A program made the position numbers and the translations under genes. The notes below the pieces were generated by a model that was not told the origin of the DNA, made no database searches, and worked only from the letters and a program-made list of their open reading frames with translations. From Zhongshania aquimaris (GTDB lineage: Bacteria; Pseudomonadota; Gammaproteobacteria; Pseudomonadales; Spongiibacteraceae): a DNA stretch of 64,000 nt. The DNA is taken from NCBI RefSeq assembly GCF_019312595.1, contig NZ_JAHWDQ010000006.1, forward strand, positions 1 through 64,000, read 5' to 3'. The number at the start of each line of letters is the position of its first letter. Position 1 is the first letter of the stretch. Shown in pieces: positions 16,914 to 26,171 of the stretch.

Positions 16914-17614
16914 TGTGACCCCCCGCTATTTTCATTTTGCTTTCTCACGACGCCGAGCAATACGACAAACATCACCGCAACATAGACGGTAAAGGTCGCT
17001 AGCCTCAGGGTAAACGACAGGCTTCCATCCCAGGCAAGCGGGCCCGTTTTATAAATCACAGCGAATGCACCAGGCACCATTAAAATCGCGGTGACAACGT
17101 TGAAGTGGGCAACCCAACGAGGAAAAATAGGTTCTTCATTTGCATCTAAATAAATACTCAAGGCTAAACAGATATTCTGCACCACGAGAAGACCCACTGG
17201 CGTGATAAAGAAAAACCACGCCATATCATTCAATAAGCTAATCAATTGCGGATCGCGATCCGGCCTAAATACCGCCACTCCCCAACAGTAGTCAGCAAGA
17301 ATAAACGCCGACAAACTGACACCGACAGCAATAATATAAGAATAGGCGAATACGGGACTTGAGTTTGCAATACGCAGCATATGCACAGCGATAAGCGCAA
17401 AAAATGGCACAAGTGACGCGCCAATCAAATTGGCAAAAATAACCACACCACGAATACTTGTAAGATTGTTATTAAAAAACTCCGCCACTGCCTCGGGTGA
17501 CATAAGCGGTGACATGGGCGTCGTCAACACTGGGAACATGAGGTAGGCAATCAAAAATAGCGCTCCGCCAACCGGAGTAGTCCACAGCATTATCTGCTGG
17601 CCTCGTGTGTTCAT
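16910..17614 (-). CDS. Polytopic membrane protein, unknown family A (paralog)
   Basis: A 234-residue protein with about six hydrophobic segments (first MLWTTPVGGALFLIAYLMF). It shares the FRPxxDP and GPLAWDG loops with the downstream protein, which implies tandem duplication followed by divergence, and possibly a heterodimer. It begins about 80 nt after the TonB receptor stop. The extracytoplasmic loop AEFFNNNLTSIRG near residue 45 has no counterpart in known transporters that I can name. No conserved heme-ligand His pairs are obvious. A small-molecule permease or quinone-linked membrane subunit are both open. Confidence 0.75.
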   Translation of the reverse strand: MNTRGQQIMLWTTPVGGALFLIAYLMFPVLTTPMSPLMSPEAVAEFFNNNLTSIRGVVIFANLIGASLVPFFALIAVHMLRIANSSPVFAYSYIIAVGVSLSAFILADYCWGVAVFRPDRDPQLISLLNDMAWFFFITPVGLLVVQNICLALSIYLDANEEPIFPRWVAHFNVVTAILMVPGAFAVIYKTGPLAWDGSLSFTLRLATFTVYVAVMFVVLLGVVRKQNENSGGSQ

Positions 17615-17695
17615 TATTGCCTCACATTCATTGTCTATTTTGTCAATCGCATTGCGTTGCTGGCGCTGAGCGCCGCGCAGCTAATAAATAATCTT

Positions 17696-20164
17696 CTACT
17701 GCCAGTCGTAGCTTAGCTGCATACCCAGAACCCGTGGCTCAGAATAAATGGAACTGCGAAAGTAAGTGAGATTCCATTGATTACTATTCGAGATTCGGTA
17801 TTCCTTATTCGCTAAATTACTTCCGTAAAGCTGCAAGCTGAGCGCGGAACCAAAGAAGCGATTCCATGTAACACTGGCATTCACAAGACCAAAAGAAGGT
17901 AACCACGCACCTGGCTCACCTTCTGGTGGCGACAGTTGCGCGCTGTATTGCTCATCGACAAAGGTATAGGTAAGTGACGCCTCAATATCGCCATACTCAT
18001 CACTACCCATCAAGAAGGAGCGCGCTGAAATGCTGTATTGATGTTCCGGCGTGGTCTGAAACGGAAGGCAACTTAAATCCAGTACATTGCCTCTTTCCTT
18101 CGCTTCCCCGGAGCAATCTAACTGAGCGGTGGCACCACCATAAAGCAAGTCATACTCCTCATACTCAGCCTTGGTATAGCCATATGTTGCTACCAGCATT
18201 AACGATGGCAGAATTTGTGCAGTCAAATCCATTTCAAAGCCAGCCACCCAGGCCTTGCCAACATTAAAAACAGCCTGCCCAAGCTGCGGCACTGGGCTGG
18301 GGTTGGCGGGATCAACAAAAGAATCCGGTGCGGCTTTTTGAAGGTCTGCATAATCAGTGTAATAAAGCGCCGTATTTAAACGCAGTGGTATTTCGCCAAG
18401 TGTGAAATCAGACTTCTGGCCAATTTCATAATTAGTCACATACTCAGGCTCATAGGTGTAGTTGGCCGGATTCACCGCAATTGTCGCCACACCACCGGTC
18501 TTGTAACCACGACTTATTTTTCCGTAAATAAGATTCTCATTTATTTTATAGTCAAGCCCAGCGGTATAAGTAATTGCTGTATTTCTTATTCTTGTAGTGA
18601 AAGATTTATCAACTAAGGGAATAAGCCCAGCGGCTAGCTGTTGTATAGATGCGCGCCCGAAAGTTTTATCAACCGTGTAGCGAACACCTAAGGTTAAATT
18701 TAATCCCGCTAGCGAATCAGTAAAATAGCCAAGATCAAGATTGCCCTGAAAGAATGGCGCATAAGATTCCTTCTCCTGCTCGTATTCTTGATTAACGTCT
18801 ACAAATAAAAGCGACTTTGCAATTATGCGGCCTTTCGCATCAGTCTTTTCATAGTAGGCACCAACAACATAACTCAAGGCTTTATCTAATGCCTCACCCT
18901 GCAATTGCAGCTCTTCGGTGTAGGTGCTGACGTCTGCGTTATTAACATCTTCGGGATTGATAAATTCATTTAATTGCGCACGCGAACCGTCTAAATCCCA
19001 GCGATATGAATGCACCAATGTTGAGTAACTGGCAATATTTCGCAACGTTAGATTGTCATTTATGTCAAAACTAAACTTGTCTAACACTGTGCTACTTTTC
19101 AGTACATCTTGCGGGTCGCCACTTAGCTGAACACTGCGATTACCGCGCGCGCCCTGCTCATCAACGATATCCTGACCACAATTACTAGATGGTCCAAACG
19201 TATTTAAGATAAGGCAACCAAGATTCAAGGGCTGAGCCAGATCTAGACCAGGAATGAGATTAGAGACAAGCCCAAGACCCGCCGCCGCAGGAATGGCCTG
19301 ATTCAAGCCTTCACGGTTGATTTCCTCTATAACGGTTGCCGTGCCATTATCATCACTTTTGGAATACACACCCATAAAGTAATTTTCAAATCGGTCGTTA
19401 GGATTCCATAGCAAACCGACACGCGCAGTCCAGTAATTCTTATCGTCATAATCCTTATTAGTAATCACATCGCGGGTAAACCCATCACGCTTATATACTT
19501 GGCCACCAATACGAGCAGCGAGCTTTTCGTCAATTATCGGCAGGTTCAAAACAGCTTCGTAACTCTCGCCTGACGGCTTTGCAGAGCCAACATCTTCTAA
19601 ATAACTAACGCCAGCAGCAAGCCTAAACGACAGATTATTTTCTGGCTTATGGGGCTCCAGCAGCAATGCACCACCTGTGGTATTTCGACCAAACAGGGTT
19701 CCCTGAGAGCCTTTTAGAACCTGTATATTGCTAAGGTCAAAAAATTTACCCGCCCCGCCCTGATAGTTCGCAACCGGATCGGAAGGTAAAGCTACCTCGG
19801 CCATATACATCACAACGCCTGGACTGGAACCAAACTGAGCACCTTGCCCGCGAATGGTTGGGGTTTCGGTATTGCGCATTTGACTGCCAGTACCAACCAC
19901 CAGGGAGGGAACCCTGCCCTGCAAGTCCTGGGGACTATTGATCTGCTCGCGCCTAAGATCGTCACTATTAATTGTTGAAATCGCGACGGGCACGTCTTGC
20001 AAGTTCTCCTCTGTGCGTCGAGCCGTAACAACCACCTCCTCTAAAACACTGCGGCGCTCTTTTACGCTGGTTTGCTGCTTTGAATCCGCTGTTTGGGCCG
20101 CGCTTAACGGAGATATCGAGGTGAATAATGCTGATAGTAAAACCGGTTTAATATACGAATTCAC
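17696..20164 (-). CDS. TonB-dependent outer-membrane receptor
   Basis: An 822-residue receptor. A signal peptide ends near SAAQTA (about residue 25). VLEEVVVTARR is the TonB-box/plug entrance, RVPSLVVGTGSQMRNTETPT and GSQGTLFGRNTTGGALLLEP mark the plug domain, and the remainder is a 22-strand barrel ending MQLSYDWQ with an aromatic terminus near the end. Start is GTG with a strong AGGAGG 6 nt upstream. Such receptors of the hydrophobic-substrate group often serve polycyclic or terpenoid uptake. It heads the operon with the two unknown membrane proteins and the COX3/COX4-like pair. Confidence 0.9.
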   Translation of the reverse strand: MNSYIKPVLLSALFTSISPLSAAQTADSKQQTSVKERRSVLEEVVVTARRTEENLQDVPVAISTINSDDLRREQINSPQDLQGRVPSLVVGTGSQMRNTETPTIRGQGAQFGSSPGVVMYMAEVALPSDPVANYQGGAGKFFDLSNIQVLKGSQGTLFGRNTTGGALLLEPHKPENNLSFRLAAGVSYLEDVGSAKPSGESYEAVLNLPIIDEKLAARIGGQVYKRDGFTRDVITNKDYDDKNYWTARVGLLWNPNDRFENYFMGVYSKSDDNGTATVIEEINREGLNQAIPAAAGLGLVSNLIPGLDLAQPLNLGCLILNTFGPSSNCGQDIVDEQGARGNRSVQLSGDPQDVLKSSTVLDKFSFDINDNLTLRNIASYSTLVHSYRWDLDGSRAQLNEFINPEDVNNADVSTYTEELQLQGEALDKALSYVVGAYYEKTDAKGRIIAKSLLFVDVNQEYEQEKESYAPFFQGNLDLGYFTDSLAGLNLTLGVRYTVDKTFGRASIQQLAAGLIPLVDKSFTTRIRNTAITYTAGLDYKINENLIYGKISRGYKTGGVATIAVNPANYTYEPEYVTNYEIGQKSDFTLGEIPLRLNTALYYTDYADLQKAAPDSFVDPANPSPVPQLGQAVFNVGKAWVAGFEMDLTAQILPSLMLVATYGYTKAEYEEYDLLYGGATAQLDCSGEAKERGNVLDLSCLPFQTTPEHQYSISARSFLMGSDEYGDIEASLTYTFVDEQYSAQLSPPEGEPGAWLPSFGLVNASVTWNRFFGSALSLQLYGSNLANKEYRISNSNQWNLTYFRSSIYSEPRVLGMQLSYDWQ

Positions 20165-20615
20165 TTAAAACCTCCTAGCTGGCCGCCGTGGAGATCCGCC
20201 TTATCGATGAAGATGGTGCTGTACACACTTGTGCTGTCTAGCCAAATATAAGTGTGAATGCTTAAGTAGTGTAGCCATCGTCTTTTGACAGATCATTATT
20301 ATTTATGAAACAAATTGTTTCACAACCGATTTAGCTTTACAAGAACAGATAGACCAAGAAATGAACATATTTCCGCGGAATTCTACATAGTGAATTTAGA
20401 CGCTAAAAACCGACCTTTTCCGACTAAATTTACGCATGGAGATACGCCGTTCCCGGCTAACATTTATCGCTAAACATCTTCCCGCTTGTAAATATGCTTC
20501 CGTCATCCACCCAGGAAAACATCGACGCAATGGCGTCGACTTATTCCATCCGCTACTATGCATTTTCATTCCAGACCGTATTGAATTAAACCTACAGATT
20601 GAGCAACCTTTTTAA
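20165..20615. promoter_or_regulatory. Divergent control region with 17-bp palindrome
   Basis: No gene is seen in this 451-bp stretch between the receptor and the TetR gene. It contains TGAAACAAATTGTTTCA (20306-20322), a perfect palindrome around a 3-nt centre that matches the 17-bp motif at 2384 and 27108. It is a natural operator for autoregulation of the adjacent TetR gene and control of the receptor operon. Confidence 0.6.
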
Positions 20616-21200
20616 ATGGCAGAGAAAACTTTTCAACCTCACTATGCGACAGCCAAGGATGCGCGAGTTTTACAAACTCGAGAATCATTGCGAATGGCGT
20701 TTCTGACACTGCTCAAGAGCAAAGATCTGAATCAAATAGGCATTCGCGATATTGCAAACGAAGCAGGCGTTGGCTATACAACGGTCTATCGACACTTCAC
20801 TAACAAAGAAGAGTTGCTCGACTATATTGCGACGGAAGAAGTTAAAACATTAATTGATCTTGCCCTCCCCTTAGTCAACTCTGCCGACATGAGGTCAGCG
20901 GCGCTGTCACTGTGCCGCGAAGTCGCCAAACGCAAAACTATTTGGTCGTCACTGCTGACCGGCGGCGCGGCAAACACATTACGACAGGAATTTATCAATC
21001 AGGCGCTGCAGATTGCGGCAAACTGGGAGGCTCCCCACGACTGGATTCCGACAGAGATCGGCGTCACTCTTGCGGCCAGCAGTACCATCGAGCTACTGGG
21101 GTGCTGGCTAAAACAGGCCAAGCCCATCTCCGCCGATAAAATCGCGGTGATTTTTGAACACGTCATTATCACGCCGATCATTACTCAGCCGAAGAGCTGA
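20616..21200 (+). CDS. TetR-family transcriptional regulator
   Basis: A 194-residue regulator. The HTH is IGIRDIANEAGVGYTTVYRHFTNKEELLDY-type (about residues 43-72; shown in parts: IRDIANEAGVGYTTVYRHF). The C-terminal ligand domain is all-helical. It is a clear paralog of the regulator at 30365: the same FQPHYATAKDARVLQTRESL-like opening and ITPIIT-type end. Its 3' end overlaps the convergent flavoprotein gene by 20 nt. The palindrome 300 nt upstream is a candidate target. Ligand unknown, probably an intermediate of the pathway. Confidence 0.85.
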   Translation: MAEKTFQPHYATAKDARVLQTRESLRMAFLTLLKSKDLNQIGIRDIANEAGVGYTTVYRHFTNKEELLDYIATEEVKTLIDLALPLVNSADMRSAALSLCREVAKRKTIWSSLLTGGAANTLRQEFINQALQIAANWEAPHDWIPTEIGVTLAASSTIELLGCWLKQAKPISADKIAVIFEHVIITPIITQPKS

Positions 21201-22857
21201 GCACATGCTTTGCCGCCACATAGCCCCATGTAAAGGACGGCCCGACACTGGCACCCGCGCCGGGGTATGCTCCACCCATGACCGAAGCAGTCGATACGCC
21301 AGTAGCATATAGACCTTTAATAACCGCTCCGCTCTCTGTTAACACCCGCGCATATTCGTCAGTCACGACACCGCCGTAGGTGCCAACGTCGCCGGGATAA
21401 ACAGCAACAGCATAAAATGGCGCTCGATTGATTTCGCCTAAGGACGGCGATTCCGCAGACAGTGCATCCCCAAGCCACTTATCATAGGCCCGTTCACCGC
21501 GTTGAAAGTCCTCATCTTTACCTGTTTGTGCAAAGCCATTGAATCGCTTAACTGTCGACGTTAACGCTGCCGGCTCAACATTAATCAGGCCCGCCAATTC
21601 CGCCAATGAATCCGCTTGCTTTAAAAAACCTGACTCAAACCAATCTGCGGGCTTTTTCTTGCCGGGCATGGTGCCCGCCAGCATATACTTCGCCATAAAC
21701 TGACTATCAAAAATAGCCCAGCTCGGCACTGCGGGTGTCGTTTGATTGTGCGCCAACATCGCCTTGCAGTACGCCATATAGGAACCGCCCTCGTTCATAT
21801 AACGCTGGCCGGTCTGGTCGACTAAAATAGCATGAGGTTTCGCGGTAATAGCTTGCGCACCAAATTGAATTTCGCCCTCACTACTCCCTGGTGGCAGCAC
21901 ACATTGGTTGCCCACCATTTCATTCATCTGCGCTAGCGCCGCGCCGTGACGAGCCATTTCTTGAATCATTTCACCGCTGTCTTCGGGCAGGGCACTAGAC
22001 CACCGCGGCGAGGTTCCCGGCTGATATTGTTCGCGCATTTGCTTGTTATGGGCAAAGCCACCAGCGCCGACTAAGACGCCCAAAGTGGCGTTAATTCGTC
22101 TTTCTTTTCCGCCATTTTCAGTGACAACGCCTTTAACCTGCCCATCCTCAACAACTAGTTTACTCACTGGCGATTCCAGGCGGATATCTGCTCCCGCTGC
22201 CAGCGCTGCCTGCAACATCCGCCCCTGCAAGGCTTTACCTGCTGAGGCATAACGTTTACCACTGAGCAGCGCTAATGCCACTCGCCAGACAACTTTTAAC
22301 ATTAATTTTCGCGATGCCGGAGAGCGCTTAAAATACGGTAGTATCAGGGCTTCTTCTAAAGAAACCGGCATTTCTAAAAATCCCGGTCGCATCCGCTTTT
22401 TCCATTCGCCAAGGGAATTGATATTAAATGGTGCGGCAACCACGCTGCGACCACAGCTGAGCCCACCGGGACGCTCATCATAGTAATCCGGCCAATGTTT
22501 CGCGCGATCTAAGGCGATACCCTGTGCTAATAGATACTCGATCATTTCAGGTGCTTGCCGAATATACGTGTGTCGACGAATTTGACTTGCCCCAGGAACG
22601 GGCTCAAATTCATCGCATAGATTATCTAAGTACTGAGCTGCTTTTTCAAAGCTATCAGGGATGCCATCACGCTTTAAAAAGCAGTTATTGGGAATCCACA
22701 TAACGCCGCCAGAGCGCGCCGTTGTACCGCCGACATAGGCAGACTTTTCGAGCACCACAACTTTTTTGTTGTGACTGGCAAGATACAGCGCCGCGCACAG
22801 CGCGCCTCCACCGCTGCCGACTATAATGAAATCTGCGCTTTCGTCTACAGTCTGCAT
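21181..22857 (-). CDS. FAD-dependent dehydrogenase, 3-ketosteroid-delta1-dehydrogenase-like (second copy)
   Basis: A 558-residue flavoprotein from the ATG at 22857 (GGGG box 8 nt upstream; a GTG four codons earlier is possible). FIIVGSGGGALCAALYLAS is the FAD Rossmann motif, GGTTARSGGVMWIPNN the second glycine loop, and YPGDVGTYGGVVTDEYARVL with PGAGASVGPSFTWGY the C-terminal FAD/substrate motifs. It is a full-length paralog of the protein at 11992. Two copies suggest two desaturation steps or two ring positions. It starts the chain flavoprotein, NTF2-like, reductase, ligase on the minus strand in reverse order. Confidence 0.85.
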   Translation of the reverse strand: MQTVDESADFIIVGSGGGALCAALYLASHNKKVVVLEKSAYVGGTTARSGGVMWIPNNCFLKRDGIPDSFEKAAQYLDNLCDEFEPVPGASQIRRHTYIRQAPEMIEYLLAQGIALDRAKHWPDYYDERPGGLSCGRSVVAAPFNINSLGEWKKRMRPGFLEMPVSLEEALILPYFKRSPASRKLMLKVVWRVALALLSGKRYASAGKALQGRMLQAALAAGADIRLESPVSKLVVEDGQVKGVVTENGGKERRINATLGVLVGAGGFAHNKQMREQYQPGTSPRWSSALPEDSGEMIQEMARHGAALAQMNEMVGNQCVLPPGSSEGEIQFGAQAITAKPHAILVDQTGQRYMNEGGSYMAYCKAMLAHNQTTPAVPSWAIFDSQFMAKYMLAGTMPGKKKPADWFESGFLKQADSLAELAGLINVEPAALTSTVKRFNGFAQTGKDEDFQRGERAYDKWLGDALSAESPSLGEINRAPFYAVAVYPGDVGTYGGVVTDEYARVLTESGAVIKGLYATGVSTASVMGGAYPGAGASVGPSFTWGYVAAKHVLSSSAE

Positions 22858-22879
22858 TCTCAGCCCCACCTCATAATAA

Positions 22880-23290
22880 TTATTTTTTGCCTGTGCCTAG
22901 CGCCATCATCAGCGGCATAATTTTTTCTTCAACAACACGCTGATTCATAAACTCGACTACCGCAGAGATTTTTCCATCGCTCACGGTAAAAATAAAGACA
23001 TGCTTGTTCTGCAGGCCCTCGCCATTAATTAGCGTTCCGCTGGAACTCACTTCCGCTGCAGCGCGCTGGCCATCAACAATTAAGGTGTCGACTGTATAGC
23101 ACAGCGACTTGCCAGCAATTGTTGCCAGCACCCGAATGCCTTGCAGAAATCTTTCACGCTCAGAGACACCGGAATTGACACTCCAGAACGTCATCTCCGG
23201 GGTCAGCATATCTGCATCGATTTCACCGAGGCTTAAACCCGAAAAAAAGGCATCTACCAATGTTCTTATATCGTGAGACGTCATTCCCAT
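22880..23290 (-). CDS. NTF2-like / limonene-epoxide-hydrolase-type protein
   Basis: A 136-residue cone-shaped NTF2-fold protein. The opening helix MTSHDIRTLVDAFFSGLSLGEIDADMLTPEMTFW-type region and the late strands HVFIFTVSDGKISAVVEF (residues about 97-114) fit SnoaL/LEH and ketosteroid isomerase relatives. A start at 23284 (AAGG 8 nt upstream) is at least as good as the one given. It lies 22 nt upstream of the KstD-like gene and 25 nt after the reductase gene, so it belongs to that operon. A ring isomerase or hydratase role is possible. Confidence 0.7.
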   Translation of the reverse strand: MGMTSHDIRTLVDAFFSGLSLGEIDADMLTPEMTFWSVNSGVSERERFLQGIRVLATIAGKSLCYTVDTLIVDGQRAAAEVSSSGTLINGEGLQNKHVFIFTVSDGKISAVVEFMNQRVVEEKIMPLMMALGTGKK

Positions 23291-23315
23291 CGCCTTTTTC
23301 TATTATCTGAGCAGC

Positions 23316-24332
23316 TTATTTTTCTGGCTGTGGCCGCGTTGCATACCATGCGGCAGCGTCCTTGATAGTTTGTTTTATAGGACGCGGTTGCCAGTCTAAA
23401 TCTCGACCAGCTTTGCTGTGATCCATCTCTTGAAAGACGTTAGACAAATACACGGCGCTAGTCCGAACGATATAATCTTTGCGACGCAGTAAAATCATAA
23501 TTGCCTGGATTAGACCGACCATGCAGTAAGCAAACCACATAGGTATAACCTTAGGCGGCTTGTGACCACCTTCTGCTGCTGCTAATGCAGCAAAGTCGCG
23601 ATTGCTAATGAATTCATTGGCGATGATATAGCGCTCACCTAATTTCCCCTTGGTTTCCGCCGCCACCGCCGCTATCGCGACGTCGCGAATATCGACGGTC
23701 GGCGCGCCAGCGCCCATGGTAAAACCCACTCGACCCTCGGCGATATCCCAGAGCATTTTACCGTGGGGCGTCGGTTGATAATCATGTGGCCCGTAGGTAT
23801 TAGCGACACACAGCGCCACACCCGGTAGTGACTTCTCTCGGCAATAGCGCAAAAACTCCTGCTCTGCCTTTAAGCGGGCCTTTATATAGGGTGGTGCTTT
23901 GTCCAGCCAATTAAATTCGATGTCTTCTGTAACAGGCCCGTCGGGATTAATGCCGAGGGTGCCCATAGTACTAGTAAAAATAAATCGGCTGACCCCAAGT
24001 GTTAGAGCCACTTCCATTGCATTCACCAAGCCATCGACATTATTTCGATATATGGGAGCCGGGTCGCTAAGCCAAAAGCGGGGATCAACTACGCTGTAGA
24101 AAACACTTTGGCAGCCTTGCATTGCCGCTTTTAAGGACGGCACGTCGAGCACGTCACCGTAAACAATCTCTACCGGCAAATCGGCAATGGCGCTCGTGTC
24201 ACTGCTTTTGCGCAACATAACCCGCACTCGCCTGCCCTGCTCACAGAGTAAGCGCGCCGTATGACTACCCACAAAACCACTCGCACCCGCCACTAGAACG
24301 GGTGCCTGGGTATCTACACTAAACTCACTCAT
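23316..24332 (-). CDS. Extended SDR (3-beta-HSD / dihydroflavonol-reductase-like) with Lys-to-Arg change
   Basis: A 338-residue NAD(P)-binding protein. VLVAGASGFVGSHTAR is the TGxxGxxG-type motif and YGDVLD the adenine-binding Asp. STMGTLG gives the Ser of the active site. The Tyr is in PPYIKARLKAE, but the Lys expected four residues later is Arg (CGC codon, checked in the DNA). The flanking AE aligns as in other members, so this is a real substitution. A hydrophobic helix near residue 268 (FAYCMVGLIQAIMILL) resembles the membrane anchor of 3-beta-HSDs. Function may be kept with Arg or altered. Confidence 0.8.
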   Translation of the reverse strand: MSEFSVDTQAPVLVAGASGFVGSHTARLLCEQGRRVRVMLRKSSDTSAIADLPVEIVYGDVLDVPSLKAAMQGCQSVFYSVVDPRFWLSDPAPIYRNNVDGLVNAMEVALTLGVSRFIFTSTMGTLGINPDGPVTEDIEFNWLDKAPPYIKARLKAEQEFLRYCREKSLPGVALCVANTYGPHDYQPTPHGKMLWDIAEGRVGFTMGAGAPTVDIRDVAIAAVAAETKGKLGERYIIANEFISNRDFAALAAAEGGHKPPKVIPMWFAYCMVGLIQAIMILLRRKDYIVRTSAVYLSNVFQEMDHSKAGRDLDWQPRPIKQTIKDAAAWYATRPQPEK

Positions 24333-24404
24333 GACGATTCCTTATTCTTCTGCCAGCCTGACACGGCATTAAACCGCGTCAACTCTTGTACAATTTGCAG
24401 TGCG

Positions 24405-26093
24405 CTAAGCCTCTGTCATTCTCTCGACCACGAGTTTCTTCAGTTCTGGACGACGAATTTTATTACTGCCCGTCATCGGCAACTCTTCTTCACTGAAAAA
24501 TAGTACCCGACGCGGCACCTTGTAACTGGCTAGCGTTTGTTTGGCGAAGACGCGCAGCTCTTCTTCCGTTAATGTTTTTGCGTCGCGCAGGATCACGCAG
24601 GAAACAACAATCTCACCAAGGGTGTCATGCGGTACACCGACGGTGAAGGTACTTTGAATAGCAGCATGAGTGCTCAAGACCGCATCAATTTCAGACGGCG
24701 ATACGTTGGCACCCCCGGTTTTGATGGTGTCACTTAAGCGCCCCTCCCAAACCAGCTGACCTGATTCGGTGAAGTGACCCGCGTCGCCGCTGTGCATAAA
24801 GCCATCACTATCGAAGGTATTTTCCGTCGGCACCTTCAAATAGCCTGCCATCAGTGTGGGGCCTTTAACGATAATTTCACCAGACTGACCAATCGGCAAA
24901 ATTTCGCCGGTATCTGGGTCAATAATCCTAACGGTATTCCCCGGCAGTACCGGCCCATGAGTACCCGCCTCAACACGGCTGCCTTTGTCACCTGCTATAA
25001 ACGTAAAGGTCTCCGTCATCCCGTAACCATTGGGCTGACGCCACTTACCTTCAATATCAGGGTGGCTCGCCAAGGTTAAATTAGCGTCGACATACTGAAG
25101 GGCGCTTAGATCGGTATCTGCCCAAGCGGGGCATTCGGTTAGGCGAGCTTCTTGATGTGGCCACGCAATAGCCAATGACACTTTTTGCTCTTGAAATAAT
25201 GCGAGACTTTCATCGGGATCGAAAAAACGCTGCAGTACTAAGCAACCACCAATCGTCAAGGTGCTACCGAAGGCCATAGCAAAGTTGCCCGACCAAAAGA
25301 AGCCATTAGCACTCCAGCTGCGCACATCGGGATCGACGCCATACCACTGCCCAAATCGCCAGCACTGCAACATCGCCGCGCGCTGGGTTTGCTGAATAGC
25401 TTTGGGCAATGCCGTCGAACCAGATGAAAAGAATATTAAACCCATGTCTAATGGGTCCGACGCAGAAATTCTGGCATCGATAATATCTGTGGGAACATCA
25501 GCGCCAGCGTCCAAAAAATGCTGCCAAGCGATTATTCCTGGGAATGCCGAAACATCTTCCGTACAGATAATTTTTCGTAAGAAAGGATAGGCGGCATCCA
25601 AACTATTGCCACTGCCATTCACTATGGCGGGGCACAAGTTTTGAATATCTTGCAAGAAATTTTTGGAGGCGACTTTTGCTTCCATGAACAGAAATTCAAC
25701 ATCAGCGTGCTTAAGCTGATACTCAAGTTCCGCCGGTGTGGAAAAGGTGTTTAAGGCAACGCACACTGCACCCGCCATCGCCGAACCAAATGCTGCGAAA
25801 ATCCATTCAGGGCGGTTACTAATGAGTACGCCAACACGGCTACCCTTGCCCGCGCCAGCGGCAATCAAGGCGGCGGCAACTCGTCGACACTCGTCAACCA
25901 TTTGCGCATAAGACCACTCTTGCAGCTCACCCTGGAGATCACGCCAGCAGAGCGCATCGCGCTCACCGAAACGCTCACCTAGCTCAGTTATAAAGCCGGC
26001 CATTGTTAAACTGCCCAGCCCTACCTCCGCCGCTAAAGAACTGCCCACAATGGAGGAGAGCCCTGCCTTAAGATCATTCTCCGCAATCGTCAT
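24405..26093 (-). CDS. Acyl-CoA synthetase (AMP-forming)
   Basis: A 562-residue ANL-superfamily ligase. The P-loop is FFSSGSTALPKAI, a variant of SSGTTGxPK with Gly replaced by Ala-Leu. YGMTETF is the adenine motif, HSGDAGHFTESG contains the ATP-ribose Asp, and the catalytic Lys is expected in TGSNKIRRPELKK near the C-terminus. It activates an acid to its CoA thioester through an acyl-AMP. It is first or second in the minus operon with the reductase, NTF2-like and flavoprotein genes. Substrate unknown, likely the acid made by ALDH action. Confidence 0.85.
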   Translation of the reverse strand: MTIAENDLKAGLSSIVGSSLAAEVGLGSLTMAGFITELGERFGERDALCWRDLQGELQEWSYAQMVDECRRVAAALIAAGAGKGSRVGVLISNRPEWIFAAFGSAMAGAVCVALNTFSTPAELEYQLKHADVEFLFMEAKVASKNFLQDIQNLCPAIVNGSGNSLDAAYPFLRKIICTEDVSAFPGIIAWQHFLDAGADVPTDIIDARISASDPLDMGLIFFSSGSTALPKAIQQTQRAAMLQCWRFGQWYGVDPDVRSWSANGFFWSGNFAMAFGSTLTIGGCLVLQRFFDPDESLALFQEQKVSLAIAWPHQEARLTECPAWADTDLSALQYVDANLTLASHPDIEGKWRQPNGYGMTETFTFIAGDKGSRVEAGTHGPVLPGNTVRIIDPDTGEILPIGQSGEIIVKGPTLMAGYLKVPTENTFDSDGFMHSGDAGHFTESGQLVWEGRLSDTIKTGGANVSPSEIDAVLSTHAAIQSTFTVGVPHDTLGEIVVSCVILRDAKTLTEEELRVFAKQTLASYKVPRRVLFFSEEELPMTGSNKIRRPELKKLVVERMTEA

Positions 26094-26171
26094 AAACTGC
26101 CACTGCCTTTACTTGTTCAATAATTATTGATTATTTTCGTCTACCTCACTACGCCACCGCGGCATAGTCGG

